From Pampus argenteus (lineage: Eukaryota > Chordata > Actinopteri > Scombriformes > Stromateidae), in assembly GCA_036937835.1 (NCBI GenBank), contig CM072877.1, forward strand, positions 17,352,001 through 17,416,000: a DNA stretch of 64,000 nucleotides, written 5' to 3'. Position numbers and translations under genes: made by a program. The notes under the pieces were generated by a model that was not told the origin of the DNA, searched no databases, and was given only the letters and a program-made list of their open reading frames with translations. Numbering within the stretch: position 1 is the stretch's first letter; the number at the start of each line of letters is the position of its first letter. Shown in pieces: positions 52,085 through 63,100 of this stretch.

Positions 52085-52108
52085 GGGGTTGGGGGTTGGG
52101 GGTGGGGG
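52085..52108 (+). other. G-quadruplex motif
   Basis: Four G-runs of 4, 5, 5 and 5 separated by loops of 2, 2 and 1 bases fit a stable intramolecular G-quadruplex on the plus strand. It lies about 1.4 kb past the olfm1 stop, where the olfm1 sense strand is C-rich. Confidence 0.75.
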
Positions 52109-52504
52109 TACATGACATGAGACGGGATTATCTTCTACAAAAAACCTCTCCCAACTACAGGCGCATAATGTGAATTAAAGATAGGAGGACCTGATTCCCA
52201 GGATACAATACTTGATACATTCTGGGGTTTTTTTCTGTTTCTTTTTTCTTTTATCTTTTTTTTTTTTCTTCAGAGAGATGTGAGCTAGATAGATTCCTCC
52301 CACGCAGTCCAAATAAACAAATACAGAGAGGCAAAACCGGCGCCAACATTACAGTGATATAAGAACATCTGAAAAACAAAATGAATGAAAAGAAATAGAA
52401 ACCAAACAAAACAAGAACTAAATAGAAAGAAGCAGGAAGTAAATATCTTCCCAAATGTATTCTGTCTTGTTCCCCCTTCAACTTATCATCCCTCCCCCAT
52501 TTTT

Positions 52505-53501
52505 TTTATTTTTTATTTTTTTTATATATAGTATCATACAGCAAAAGACATTCAGAAGAGCAGACTGGAGTGATACTACACTCATGCAAAGAAAGCCTTT
52601 TTCACACATAGTCACTAACACAGGAAAATCATTTCAAACAACAGCGCTGTCAACAGTCAGTGCCTTCAGGTCTTTTAGTGAATTTTGTTATTGTTGTTGC
52701 TGCTCTTTACAGACTTTAGATTTGCTACTGTACTTGATAAAAAATGACACGACAGACCGCACCCATCAGGCTATCAAGTCTTCTGACTAGATTGACCTCC
52801 CGCCTTTCTGTCTGTCCATGGGACCTGGGGATCCAACAGTTTATTACTAACAGTCTTTGTTTCAGGACCCCCATTAACCAAAAAAAAAAAAAGTTCAGTT
52901 GGGAGGATTTCTGCAGAAGAACCGGAGCCTCGGGAATGAAGTTATGATTATACACATATAATTAAAAAAAAGGCGTGATGTTTTCTTTTTTTGGCATCTG
53001 TTCTTATTCTTTTAAATCTGATATATATATTCTACTTTTACAATCATTTTCTATGCAGCAAACAATTCAAGAGTTTCATTCCAAACTCAAATACCTCTAA
53101 GAAAATGATTTTTAAAATAAAGTCCACTATGAGTTTAATTAAAGTTAGAAGTCATGTTCAGACCTTTTATTTACAAAACAGTTAATTTTTTTTTTCTAAC
53201 AATATTTGCAATTTTTTGTTTTTATGATATTAACTGATGAAACTTCTTTTTTTATATAACAAATATATCACATTTTGGAATGAAACCCTTCAATGTTTTT
53301 TTTTTATTTATTTTTTTCAGTGTCATGTATATGCACATTCAATCCACTTTGCATTCACTGTTGATGCAGTCTCTTAGTCAAAGTTATATTATAAATAGAA
53401 TGGTCTCGCCATAGTCTTTTTCTTTCGCTGATATATTTTTGTATATAGGGAGATCTCTACACAGACAACATGTATTTATGTATGTAATCCATTTTCCGTG
53501 G
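52505..53501 (-). other. olfm1: olfm1 3' UTR (extent uncertain) with candidate poly(A) signals
   Basis: The sequence downstream of the TAA is A-rich on the olfm1 sense strand and has no coding signal. AATAAA hexamers on the minus strand occur at 53303-53312 (two overlapping), 53166-53171, and 52505-52517 (two), about 190, 330 and 990 nt after the stop. Sequence alone does not show which is used, and several may be. The interval also holds A/T runs that could mimic signals. Confidence 0.45.
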
Positions 53502-54176
53502 TTACAGTTCTTCTGAACGGATGACGTGGAACAGTGTGACATTGTAGAGGACCTGGTGGCCATTATTCCAGGCGTAGAGGGCGCGGTCACGCGGGTTGTA
53601 GTCCAGCATGGAGATATGCGAGTACTTATTCTGGAAAGCAATGTCGATGTACTCGTATGTAGAGGAGTTGGTGGAGTAAGCGTAGTAGACTTTGGTGCCT
53701 CCTGAATATCCGTTGGTGACATAGAGCGTTCCGCAGATCATAAAAGACTCGCCGGCGCTCCGTTTGGGGTGATTGGTGGTCCAGCTCTTGATGATCTGCA
53801 GTGTGTTTGGGTTCAGCTTGCTGATGACTATATTGCCTGCATTCTGGTTGGTGGCGTAGACAGCCCACAGGCCTCCTTCGTCCACCATCAGGTCAATATC
53901 AGAATGACCGCCCCAGGCGTAGTGATACGCGTTATTGAAGCCTGCGTAGTCGAGCTGCCGGGATTTGCTGATGGAGGAAGTACGGAAGTCGAACTTGATG
54001 ATGACGTGGCTCTGGAATTTGTTGAAGTAGATGGAGCCGTTGTAGACCACCTGACCTGTCCCTGACCACGGGTGGGGCAGCCGGTGGGACGTGAAGTTGT
54101 CTGACGTCATGAAGTCCTGCATCGACTTGTACTCCCGTACAAAGCGGTTGTTATGGTAACCATCCATGTACCAAAC
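53502..54176 (-). CDS. olfm1: olfm1 last coding exon: most of the olfactomedin beta-propeller and C-terminus
   Basis: This exon encodes 224 residues plus a TAA stop (53502-53504), beginning V-W-Y-M-D-G-Y right after a TTTAG acceptor. It holds nearly the whole olfactomedin domain. That includes the SDIDLMVDE and SMLDYNPRDRALYAW segments, which in the family supply acidic residues at the central calcium site. It also carries the MICGTLY cysteine, which pairs in the family with the cysteine of CGKLTG in the preceding exon. N-glycosylation sequons seen are NFT, NGS, NSS and NVT. The C-terminus is -RSEEL, a variant of the -SDEL ER-retrieval-like tail of mammalian noelin 1. No frame break is present. 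The longer open frame begins at an internal Met (54167), but the splice acceptor adds three codons upstream. Confidence 0.97.
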   Translation of the reverse strand, partial: VWYMDGYHNNRFVREYKSMQDFMTSDNFTSHRLPHPWSGTGQVVYNGSIYFNKFQSHVIIKFDFRTSSISKSRQLDYAGFNNAYHYAWGGHSDIDLMVDEGGLWAVYATNQNAGNIVISKLNPNTLQIIKSWTTNHPKRSAGESFMICGTLYVTNGYSGGTKVYYAYSTNSSTYEYIDIAFQNKYSHISMLDYNPRDRALYAWNNGHQVLYNVTLFHVIRSEEL

Positions 54177-57100
54177 CTAAACATCACGACAGGAGGGAGA
54201 AAGAATAATTAGGACCAAACACAGTGTGACACTTCAGTGCTAAAAACATCATCGTTCGTCAGTGTGCCTTTTGTGAATTTCTGAATCTTGCAGGCAGATC
54301 ACACGCGGAATATATGAAATCACACTGTCAACAAGCATCCCAATTAAGTTAGCGCTGAGACTTCCTCAAGGAGCAGCAGAAGCTACAGATACAGCAGCTT
54401 CTGAATACAAACAGTCAGGATGACAGCTGCAGGGTGGCATGAGCCGGGCCCCGCAGGGATAATGCCCATCATTCCAGATAAAAGACTTGTCTCAGTTGCT
54501 TCGACCCAGCTTCCTGCAGGCCCCTGTGGTGGTGGGCAGAGAGCTCTTATTTCGGAGCCGCTGGAGGCTCAAACACTTTTTTCAGTCTCAGTGGGACTGA
54601 GACACCTGAAGCCCTTCCACTACCTGCTTCCATGTGCTGCTGTGATTGACTTAAAAAATGATTTACATCAAGGAAGCGGGTCTCCACAGGCCCAGAAAAA
54701 AACAAAGTAAGGAAACCGAGAGATAAAAAGAACTGGAGCAAACCTGTCTGATCCCATCAATTACACTCCTCCTTCCTTTTTCTGCCCTTTGATAACACAC
54801 CACATCTTTCATGTGTTCTGTTCAGAATGTATTAGTTTCGACAAAAAAAGTTGCCCCGTACAGTTTGCTAAATATAATCTTTTTTATATCCTGTGTTGTT
54901 GCAACAAATTACACAGCTACTGTACTATCTGCTCTTTATCCTTTTCTTCATGACATTGATGGTTCTGTCTTTTTTTTTTTTATGTTTCCCATAAAGCGTG
55001 TGCACGAAGAGCATGTTCATGTTGAGCAGTCAAATAAATTTTCTTTATTCCCAGCGCTGTTAAAACCATATAGATTTATCCTCTGCATTTTAATTTTAAC
55101 GTGTTTCAGCAATGAAAGCAGAACTGTTTATTGAGCCAACAGAAGTCGCACTCCACAAAGGGGAAATCAGATGCAATCAGCTGATGAGGAGAGGCACCGT
55201 GACAAATTAACACAGACTGTTATTAAATTTCACAGCGAGAGTTGACCTTCACCTATGATCAAGGTCCACTCTAACTTTAAAATCAGGCAAACTTTTTGTT
55301 TTTGTTGCATATCTGGAGGTCTTGTCTCTCTGGGAAAAAAAAGGGGAGCAAGAGGTGAGGAGGGCGTTGGTTCACAGCCAGATTAAAGTACCTCTAATTT
55401 ACATATGTTTATGTTACTTTCATATCTGTCCTTGAAGCTGCAGCCAGTTTGTCTTAGCATAAAGAGATCAGAGGGAAACAATTATCTGAGTCTTTATGTT
55501 AAGATGAACTAACCGTCTACTGTTTGCTTCATTCATGAGTGGTATCGATCTTGTCATTTAACTATTGTTTTAAAAATAGGACTGGGTATTGTTTGAAATT
55601 TTCCAAAACTAGTACTGATACCAATGCCTGAGCTACCAGAACATCATTTTTCGATTTCTTACTGTGAGAAGATGAGCATGTTTCCCTTCTAACAAAAAAA
55701 GCCATATCTCAAATGTTAAATGTTGTCTAAACTCAAGCGGCCTTACGAGAAATAAAAGACTAAAGCTAGCAAAATTAGGATTTATTAAATCAAAAAACTT
55801 ATCAAAGAATAAGAAAAGAAGAATGAAAATCTGATCATGCATTTGATGCCCGCGTAGCACTGGATGAACAGTTATACGTTCATGTTTTAGTCAGTACCAC
55901 AAAAGTACTGAGGTTCGAAATCCAGCTGTACTTACATGACTGAAATGAATACAGTATCGTATCATGATTCATCTCCGTATTATGTGACTGTGTGCAACGC
56001 TACATACCCGCGTATCTCCTTCAGGGGCCAGAGGGTCAGTCATCCAGGAGCCGAACCTGGATCCAGACGTCTTGATGGTGATGGGATCACTGATGCCCGT
56101 CAGTTTGCCGCATGCTGCAAGGAAATAAGTTAGACAAGAACATCTAGAGCCAGGCTTATTGTTGGTATTTAGACTAATTCAAAATTCATTAGAAAAGGAT
56201 TAACTTTTCATTTACTTAAAATCTAAATTAGTTTGCCTGATGGATGAGGGAGTCGATGTCCAGCTTGTTGTCTTTTAATGTCTTTCTGTTTGCGTCTACA
56301 AGAGATGCTTATTATTCCGTTCACACATGCTAATGCATGTTTTACTCCCTCTGTCTGTGAAAGTGGAAAGGAACGGGAGAGCCTCTGTGTATTCTGCTCC
56401 TGTGTGACGCTTGTAAGCTGCTGTAGTGTTAATTAGCGTTGATTGAGGTGTTAAAGTGTTTTTGACAACACTGGGCACTGTGTCCCCTCATGACTGAGAA
56501 ATGGTCAGACTAAAGTGCTTTTTCTAATGCGCACAGACAAAAACAAGACACCGAATAATAATTTCCAGCCGCCACTGCAGTGCATCCATTCGTTTAGACG
56601 TTTGCTGTTTTTCTTCAAGGTCAATTAGATAGTTTTTGATGACTTAATTTTATTCCATCGACGTAATGAGTCGTTCTGATATGCTAATTTGAAGAGTGGG
56701 ACGGTGACGATGGCTCATTTTAGGTTTTCGTGAGCATCTTTTCCTGTGTAGCATCCATTAACCCCTTACTATAACACTCTTCTTCCCTCTTTATTTATAA
56801 CCCATGTAAGATTTCCTTACCCTTACATAATGAAACTTGTGGGTTTGCATATATGTTTGTGTGCCTCTACTATGTGCAACATATGTCGGGTATGTGTGGG
56901 CATCACACCTCAGTGGCTGCTGAGAGACGAACACATGAGCAGCAGCTACTATTCCCAGTGGGGGTTGAGTCCCTTACATAACCTTCAGTGGTATTAAGAG
57001 ACTGCAGTAATACACTGACCATTGATGTATTTATTTATTTCCTCTAATCATGCCTCTGTCTTTAGATGAAAACTACTATTGGCGGCTGCTGGAGATGACC

Positions 57101-60100
57101 ACAGGGTCTAAATCCCCTTTTGGCCTGAATTTTCCCAGGGACGAAGCAGAGGGAAGAGCAAATGGAAAACCTAATGGGAACTAGCACTGATATAACAAAA
57201 GCACTATAAACCTTTATTCTGGATTTAGATACAGATATACTGTAGAATAAACACTCAGTTCCTGGGGAGGACAAATATTAATCATTTGGGTTATTTCAAT
57301 GAGGAGCTTATTTCTGAATTTTTGGTCATTGCTTGTACCAAAGTATTTGCTGTCAGCCGGAAACACAAACCAGGCAAGAAACGTCTGCGGTTAGATGATC
57401 AAACAGCTTATAAACCTGATTATCTACTGTCTACTGATTAATCAGCTCCTTACGTTGCGTGATGGGGTCCTACATGAACACTTTGGTTGTTTTACAGTTG
57501 AAATTTCTCTAAATTTCTTTTTCTCTGTCTTCTAACAGGTTTGAAGGGGGCGGGGCTCAGTTGGACTAATGAAGGTCGGTTGTTTGGTCACTGTCACCAT
57601 ATCGATACAATCCCGATGAAGCAGGTTAGCGGAGTGACTACGTCTTTTTAATCGTATTATTAGCTTGTTTTGTCATGAATGTTTAATTAATATTGTTTTT
57701 GTAAATAGTTTTCAAGTTAGATTTCAAACTACATTACTGCTATTACTACTGCTTGTGTTTCTTGCATCATCTGACTTCATTTTTAGTGACATTTTCCAAG
57801 ATCTCAACAATCGCAGACACCTTGGTCACAAACCACAGGTGATTTGAATCAAATAGCAGGTGAATCTTTAAATGACAACCGAGGCCAATAAGCTGTGGCT
57901 GTGTGCCTTAATGTATGAGGAAAAAAACGTCAGGAAAATTACAAAGAATATGTGGTTTATAATTAACTACCTGAACTACATTACCCAAAAGCTAAACTAA
58001 CACACAAATACTGTAAATTAGTTAAAATAGTAATTGAACTACATGTAAAAAAATAATCAAATTTAACTGAGGAGTGTGAAATGGTTAAGGAAGACTGATT
58101 CAGGGACATGTGAACATCACCGTAATAACACGTCATTTTATTCTAGAAAGAGGGGAAAGGAAGGCGAGGATGATGTGTGCTGGTATGACCTTCCTGCTCC
58201 ATTCATCAGTATTTCAGTTAAGGGTCTGGATTTGCCTGAAGCTCTCGATGCCTCCACATTTGCTGCGATACAGCACAGGGTGATTTATTTATTTGATTAT
58301 TGCCCAGCAAGCTGGCGTGTCCCCTTGATCGATGGCCATTGTGTCCCAGCAGCCGCCGGGCTGTTAGTCTCTCCAACACAAAACAGCTTGAAGGACAGCT
58401 CTGCAGGGACTCTAGTTACTCTCTTTCACTTTTTCTACTCTCCTTCTCTCTATCATTCTCTCTCTCGATTTTCCCTTACTGCCTTCTATCAGTTTCTCCT
58501 TTTGCTCTATCTATTATTCAACACTCAAATTTCTCCTGCCCTCTCATGTATTTCCCCCTTTTTTTTTTATTCTTTCCCGTTGTTTTCTGCTGATGCAAAT
58601 TTTGCTAGTGACCTTCGCATGTTTAATCTTAATAACAGAAGCGTACTGCACTGTGTTTGTGTGCACTATGCATGAGCGCCTCTGCAATCTTGTGAAGATG
58701 AAAGGAATAGCCACCCTCTGTTCTGCCTGAGCCAGTCCCTCGCTGGGTGACCTCACCTTTATCTGGTCTGATCTCATATACACACACATACACACACATA
58801 CTGGAGTAACTCCCCACAGTTCCCTGCTCTCCCATCTTTGGCAGTCTGACCACCAGATGTGAGGAGCAGCATGTGCATTGAACTGAGAGTGAAAATACGG
58901 ATAAAGCTCCTGCTCCAGTCTGGTATGTAGTGAGAGCAGCAAAAGTAGCCAGTAAAAAAAAACGAATAAAGAGAATGAATGACAGAAGAAGTCACTGTGG
59001 AGCTGAGATTAGGTGTCTGCTCTGCGTATTTTATATATTCAATTTAAATCCAATCACAGTGTCTCCACTAGCTTTCAAACTGAAATTTCTTTCTGTCATC
59101 TTGACGGGGACATTTTGAATTTGAAAACGGGGACACAATATACCCGTGATGTGCAACATGTTGTGTCTCTGCACTTGCAATATATCTTAGTCACTGTAGT
59201 GTGGGTGTGCATGTATTAGCACTGTGGGCTGTGTGTGAGGTGTGAAGAGACTGAGACAGGGGCTAAAAGCGAAGATAAGACTGTGGTGGGAGATTGCAAG
59301 CTGAAAGATGCTGTAGCTCTATTGCTCTGTTTGCTCACCACTGCGTGTGTGTGTGTGTGTGTGTGTGGAACCATCCAAAATAAAAATAAAAACACCTCAT
59401 GCAATATTAATTATTTAAAAATGTCAGGAAGTCAGTTATGTGAGATGATGATAACATAGACTCATTTTACTATTACCATAGAATTTTAATGAAATTTGTT
59501 TCTGTGTCAAAACACATCAAGCTCAAACTTTAAAAGTTGTGTCTGCTGGGGCTTCAACTGATGCTTATTTACACTACAGACTAATCTTATGATTAATAAT
59601 TTAGTCTGTAAAATGTCAAAGTGAAAAAAAGCCCATTACAGTTTTCTATCTCCAAGTTGTTTATGTCCAATACCCAAAGACATAAAAGACATTTACACTC
59701 ATATCAAATAAAGAAAAGAACCCAGAGAATGTTTTTATCAATTAGAAAAATGGTACTGATTGATTTTTTTGCCAATCAACTAATAGTTTCAGCACTAGCG
59801 TCTTGTTTCTTTCTTTCTCAGAAGATACCTGAATGTGACTATAGTCCTATGAGTACCTGCCATCAGAGGCCGATGATCATGAGCAAAACAGAATCATAAA
59901 GTATAAATGGGAAGTGTGTTATATGTGTGTTTTTCGTGTCGTTGTCGTAGCATTGCGGCCACACACAATGTTCCTGTGATGTTCTGTATCATGTGAATAT
60001 GCCTGAGCATCTCTTTCTGGCCAGTCACAAACAAACTGTAAGTCAGTGGGAGTGTTTGTGCATGCAAATGTTTGAAACATGGTGTGTGCCAACAACTTTC

Positions 60101-63100
60101 TGTGCCTACCTAATTTTTGCATGCATGCTCGGAGTCTCTCCTCAAGATTTGACACTCTGTTGTGGAGCTCCTCGTAGTCATAGGCCCCCATCTCCTCCTG
60201 AAGTTCGTTTAGAACTGACGTCAGATTCTGGACCTCCTCCTTAAACTGCAATACCAATTTGGCATCGGCTTTGTACTCCTCCAACACTGGTATCAACGGT
60301 CTAAGCTCCTCCATTTTCGCTTTTATGGCCTGAAAGGATTAGAATAAGCTCGGTTGAGTGTCATGCGCGAGAAAAGGAAGACCCACTGTCCATAAAAGAA
60401 ATGAAAAGGGGGGAAAAAAAACCCCAAAACAATCTGCCTGAACCTGGCTACTCTAACTCTATCCTGCCTCTTCACTGACAAGTGTGTCCATGTTCAGTGT
60501 GTGTTTGTGTGTAAACAGCTGTGTTTTGTCCGTGCATGTGTGTGTCTGAGCAAACAAACCCGGAAAATATTCTCCGCCCCGCTGGACGAGCAGAGCAGGT
60601 GGCTCCGTCCTGGCAGTGACCAGCCGTTAAAAAGCAAGCCCTCGGTACACCGACAACAATTGGGAAAGCTCTTTATTGGTCATCATCGTTTAAAATGCAA
60701 CATCGTATTAAGGGTTACATGCTTTTACATGTCACACACAACAAAGTGTATCGAATTTTTTTACGTCTATAGTTTTACGTATAGATTTGTTGAGTAACCA
60801 AATAAGCATAGACAAAAGCCAAAGGAAAATAAAATGAATAACAGCAATTAATAATAATAATAATAATTATAAGAAGAAGAGTTATAATAAAAGTGATAAT
60901 AATAATAATAATAATAAATGTATTTACGTTTTAAGCTTTTAGATGGAAAACTTTGACAGCAGTAACATGCAGGAAGAGATCAGTGGTGGGTTGGTTTGGG
61001 AGAGGGGTGGGGTCTCTTAGTCTTAATGGTGCTAAAGGTAAATTAACTGTTTGACGCCCCAAATGCTCTCAGTACTGTGGCCCAGTTCAGGGGAATCTGG
61101 AATTGACCTGCCTCTTCTTCCCTGTGGCTCTCTTTACATGTCTTAAAGTTAGCCCTGCAAGCAAGAAAATGACAAACTGTTGACAGGGGCTGGAGCTTGC
61201 TAACCTCTCTAACAGACACACACAAACACACAAAACGCACACACACTTAGTATATATATATATATATATATGCACTTAAGACATGTTACAGCAAATAGCA
61301 TGCATGCACTGAATGTGGCGTTTGGCTGCATGAGGTCTTGCATGAACATGCAGGAGACAAATGTTATCAGTGCAGGTGAGACGATGCAAACGCTGCAGCT
61401 GCTTTTGAATCAGAGCGCAAGATAAAGGTAGAGCTGCAAAGATGAATCGATTAGTTCGGCAATAAAAAACCTTAAACATGCCAAACATTAGCTGGTTTCA
61501 GCTTCTCGTGTGCTTTTCTCTGTCATACATGACACTAAGCTGAATATCTTCAAGTTCTGGATTGTTGAATCAAGATATAGACTTGGAAATTATATATTTC
61601 TGTCACAAATTATAGTTAGTTGCAGCCCTAATGCATTTTGCAATGTGTCTGTAGGACATTGTGATTAAAAGCTGTGAAGTAATTCAAGCTGGGATCAAAC
61701 ATTTGGTCAGTTTTCTGTTTGGTGTTTGGACATCATTTAGCATTTGAGAACTTTGCCTTCTTTTGTTAAATGTAGAGCTGGAAGTTGAAATGCATAAAAA
61801 TTCCCTTGTTCCAACTTCTCATTTGCAGAAATCTGCTGCTTTCCTTCGTCTTATGTGATGATTGAGTAAAATCGATAATTCTTAGGTTTTAGATTGTTCT
61901 TTTGATAGCGTCATAATGTCAAAAAAAGCGATACCCTGTCCTGCAAAGAAAAATGCTTTATTTTGATTGAACAGTACGAGAAACTACCAGAGGATTTGGT
62001 GCCTACTCGATACTGAAAGAACTGCAGAAATCTTTGTATTCATTATCCAAGCTAATAACTCTGAGTGTGTACATTTCACAATTACATAGTCATCATGATA
62101 AACATAGGAGGATGTCTAAGAGTAAGTCTGTAAGTGGTGGGAAAAAAGGATATGAATTACTGTAGCTGAAGCATCCACTCAAAACCTCTTTGTTTATACA
62201 TGCATTACATATATATTGTTATGAGATGTGGTGGTTTAGGCACTTCTCAACGTTGTGGGAACACACAAACACAGAATGGCTAAGCTGGTGTGTGATGGGC
62301 GACAGAATGAGGACTGGCTCAGAGATCAGGATCCGTACCTTGTATTGCTTGGCGATGTTCTGCTTGTGGTTCTCCTCCACCTGCCTGAACTTGGTTTCCA
62401 GACCGCGGAGCTGGACCTCCATCTTCTCCACGTACTGCAGGTCCCTCTGGGTCCGCTGGTCCAGCACCTGGATGGACTGGGTCATGTTCTGGACCTGAGG
62501 TGCCATATGAACACGTTGGAGTGAGTAATGAAAACAAATCTCTTTTTTTCTCTCGGTGTAATTGGAGCAATGAGATGCAGAGAAAGTGAAACAGACTTTC
62601 AATATGTTACTTTGGCTCGGCTTTCTTCTCGCAGTGATTCACAAACCCTGACATCAGGCCCACTAGTAAGGGGCCTCGCACACACATGATGCAAGTGCAG
62701 AATGCATACTGTTAAGACATTTGTTTTTTCGAAAACTGTTTTGTCTCTATAGACTTGGCACATTTTCTATTTATTCGGGGAGCGATCCGTTGATTTTTTT
62801 CTTTTGGCATCTTGTATAAATCATCTGACTGTTCTACATTGGGGGATTATCTCTATCCTTGAATAAAAGGATTTTTTTCATAAATTTGCTTAAATGTTTC
62901 CTTTTGTGTAAATGGGGTAGCCTTAGCTTCCAGTCTATGGGTATTGAGCTATGTTGCATCATTAGATGTGTTGTGTTGTATGTGTGAAGCACAGTAGAAA
63001 CTCACACACACACAGTGAGTGTATAGCTGCCTCCCATGATGCCTGTTGGGTTTCCAGGGAGCTCATTAGAGTATGATTCCTATTCTTGTCCAACGGGCAG

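Larger units (their letters stand above)
41221..52504. other. Interval between the 41-kb promoter-like region and olfm1
   Basis: No supported gene. It contains the 45-kb hAT MITE, the 48.8-kb hAT fragment, AC and CT microsatellites and a G-quadruplex motif. The sequence near 41780 opens with AGGGCCCATTATGATG, which resembles the start of another fish repeat, and open frames around 42 kb are probably part of it. Confidence 0.5.
54177..56007 (-). other. olfm1: olfm1 intron between olfactomedin-domain exons
   Basis: This 1831-bp GT-AG intron contains a TTAGCATAAAG-family repeat copy (about 55433-55567) and a possible old mobile element (about 55578-55925). The rest shows no coding or RNA-gene signal that I recognise. 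Confidence 0.85.
56115..60109 (-). other. olfm1: olfm1 intron, coiled-coil exon to olfactomedin exon
   Basis: This is the largest intron in view (3995 bp). It holds a hAT-type repeat copy (59547-59797), a (GT)n microsatellite (59345-59367) and pyrimidine-rich tracts at 58420-58600. A denser, non-repetitive stretch at about 58190-58390 is a candidate conserved element. A 199-codon antisense frame (58076-58675) is judged non-coding. Confidence 0.85.
60330..62338 (-). other. olfm1: olfm1 intron within coiled-coil coding region
   Basis: This 2009-bp intron contains two copies of the TAGGGCTGCAAC hAT-type repeat (61429-61630 and about 61771-61920), (AAT)n tracts at 60848-60918 and a (TA)n tract at 61251-61271. 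In mammals a terminal Y-type exon giving the short noelin isoforms lies in the equivalent intron; I could not locate one here. Confidence 0.85.

Noticed and set aside
41173..52504. mrps2 as the plus-strand gene starting at 41173
   Set aside because: The presequence-like start and recalled human synteny suggested it, but no exon with ribosomal S2 motifs was found before olfm1.
53769..54065. 98-codon plus-strand open frame opposite the olfm1 last exon
   Set aside because: It is a shadow of the conserved minus-strand coding exon, caused by its codon use.
58076..58675. 199-codon plus-strand open frame inside the olfm1 intron
   Set aside because: The second half is a pyrimidine-rich, Leu/Phe/Ser-biased low-complexity run, there is no family resemblance or splice context, and it is antisense to a clear gene.
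62190..62524. Plus-strand open frames over the first olfm1 coiled-coil exon
   Set aside because: Antisense shadows of the 156-bp exon; the minus-strand reading matches noelin 1 throughout.
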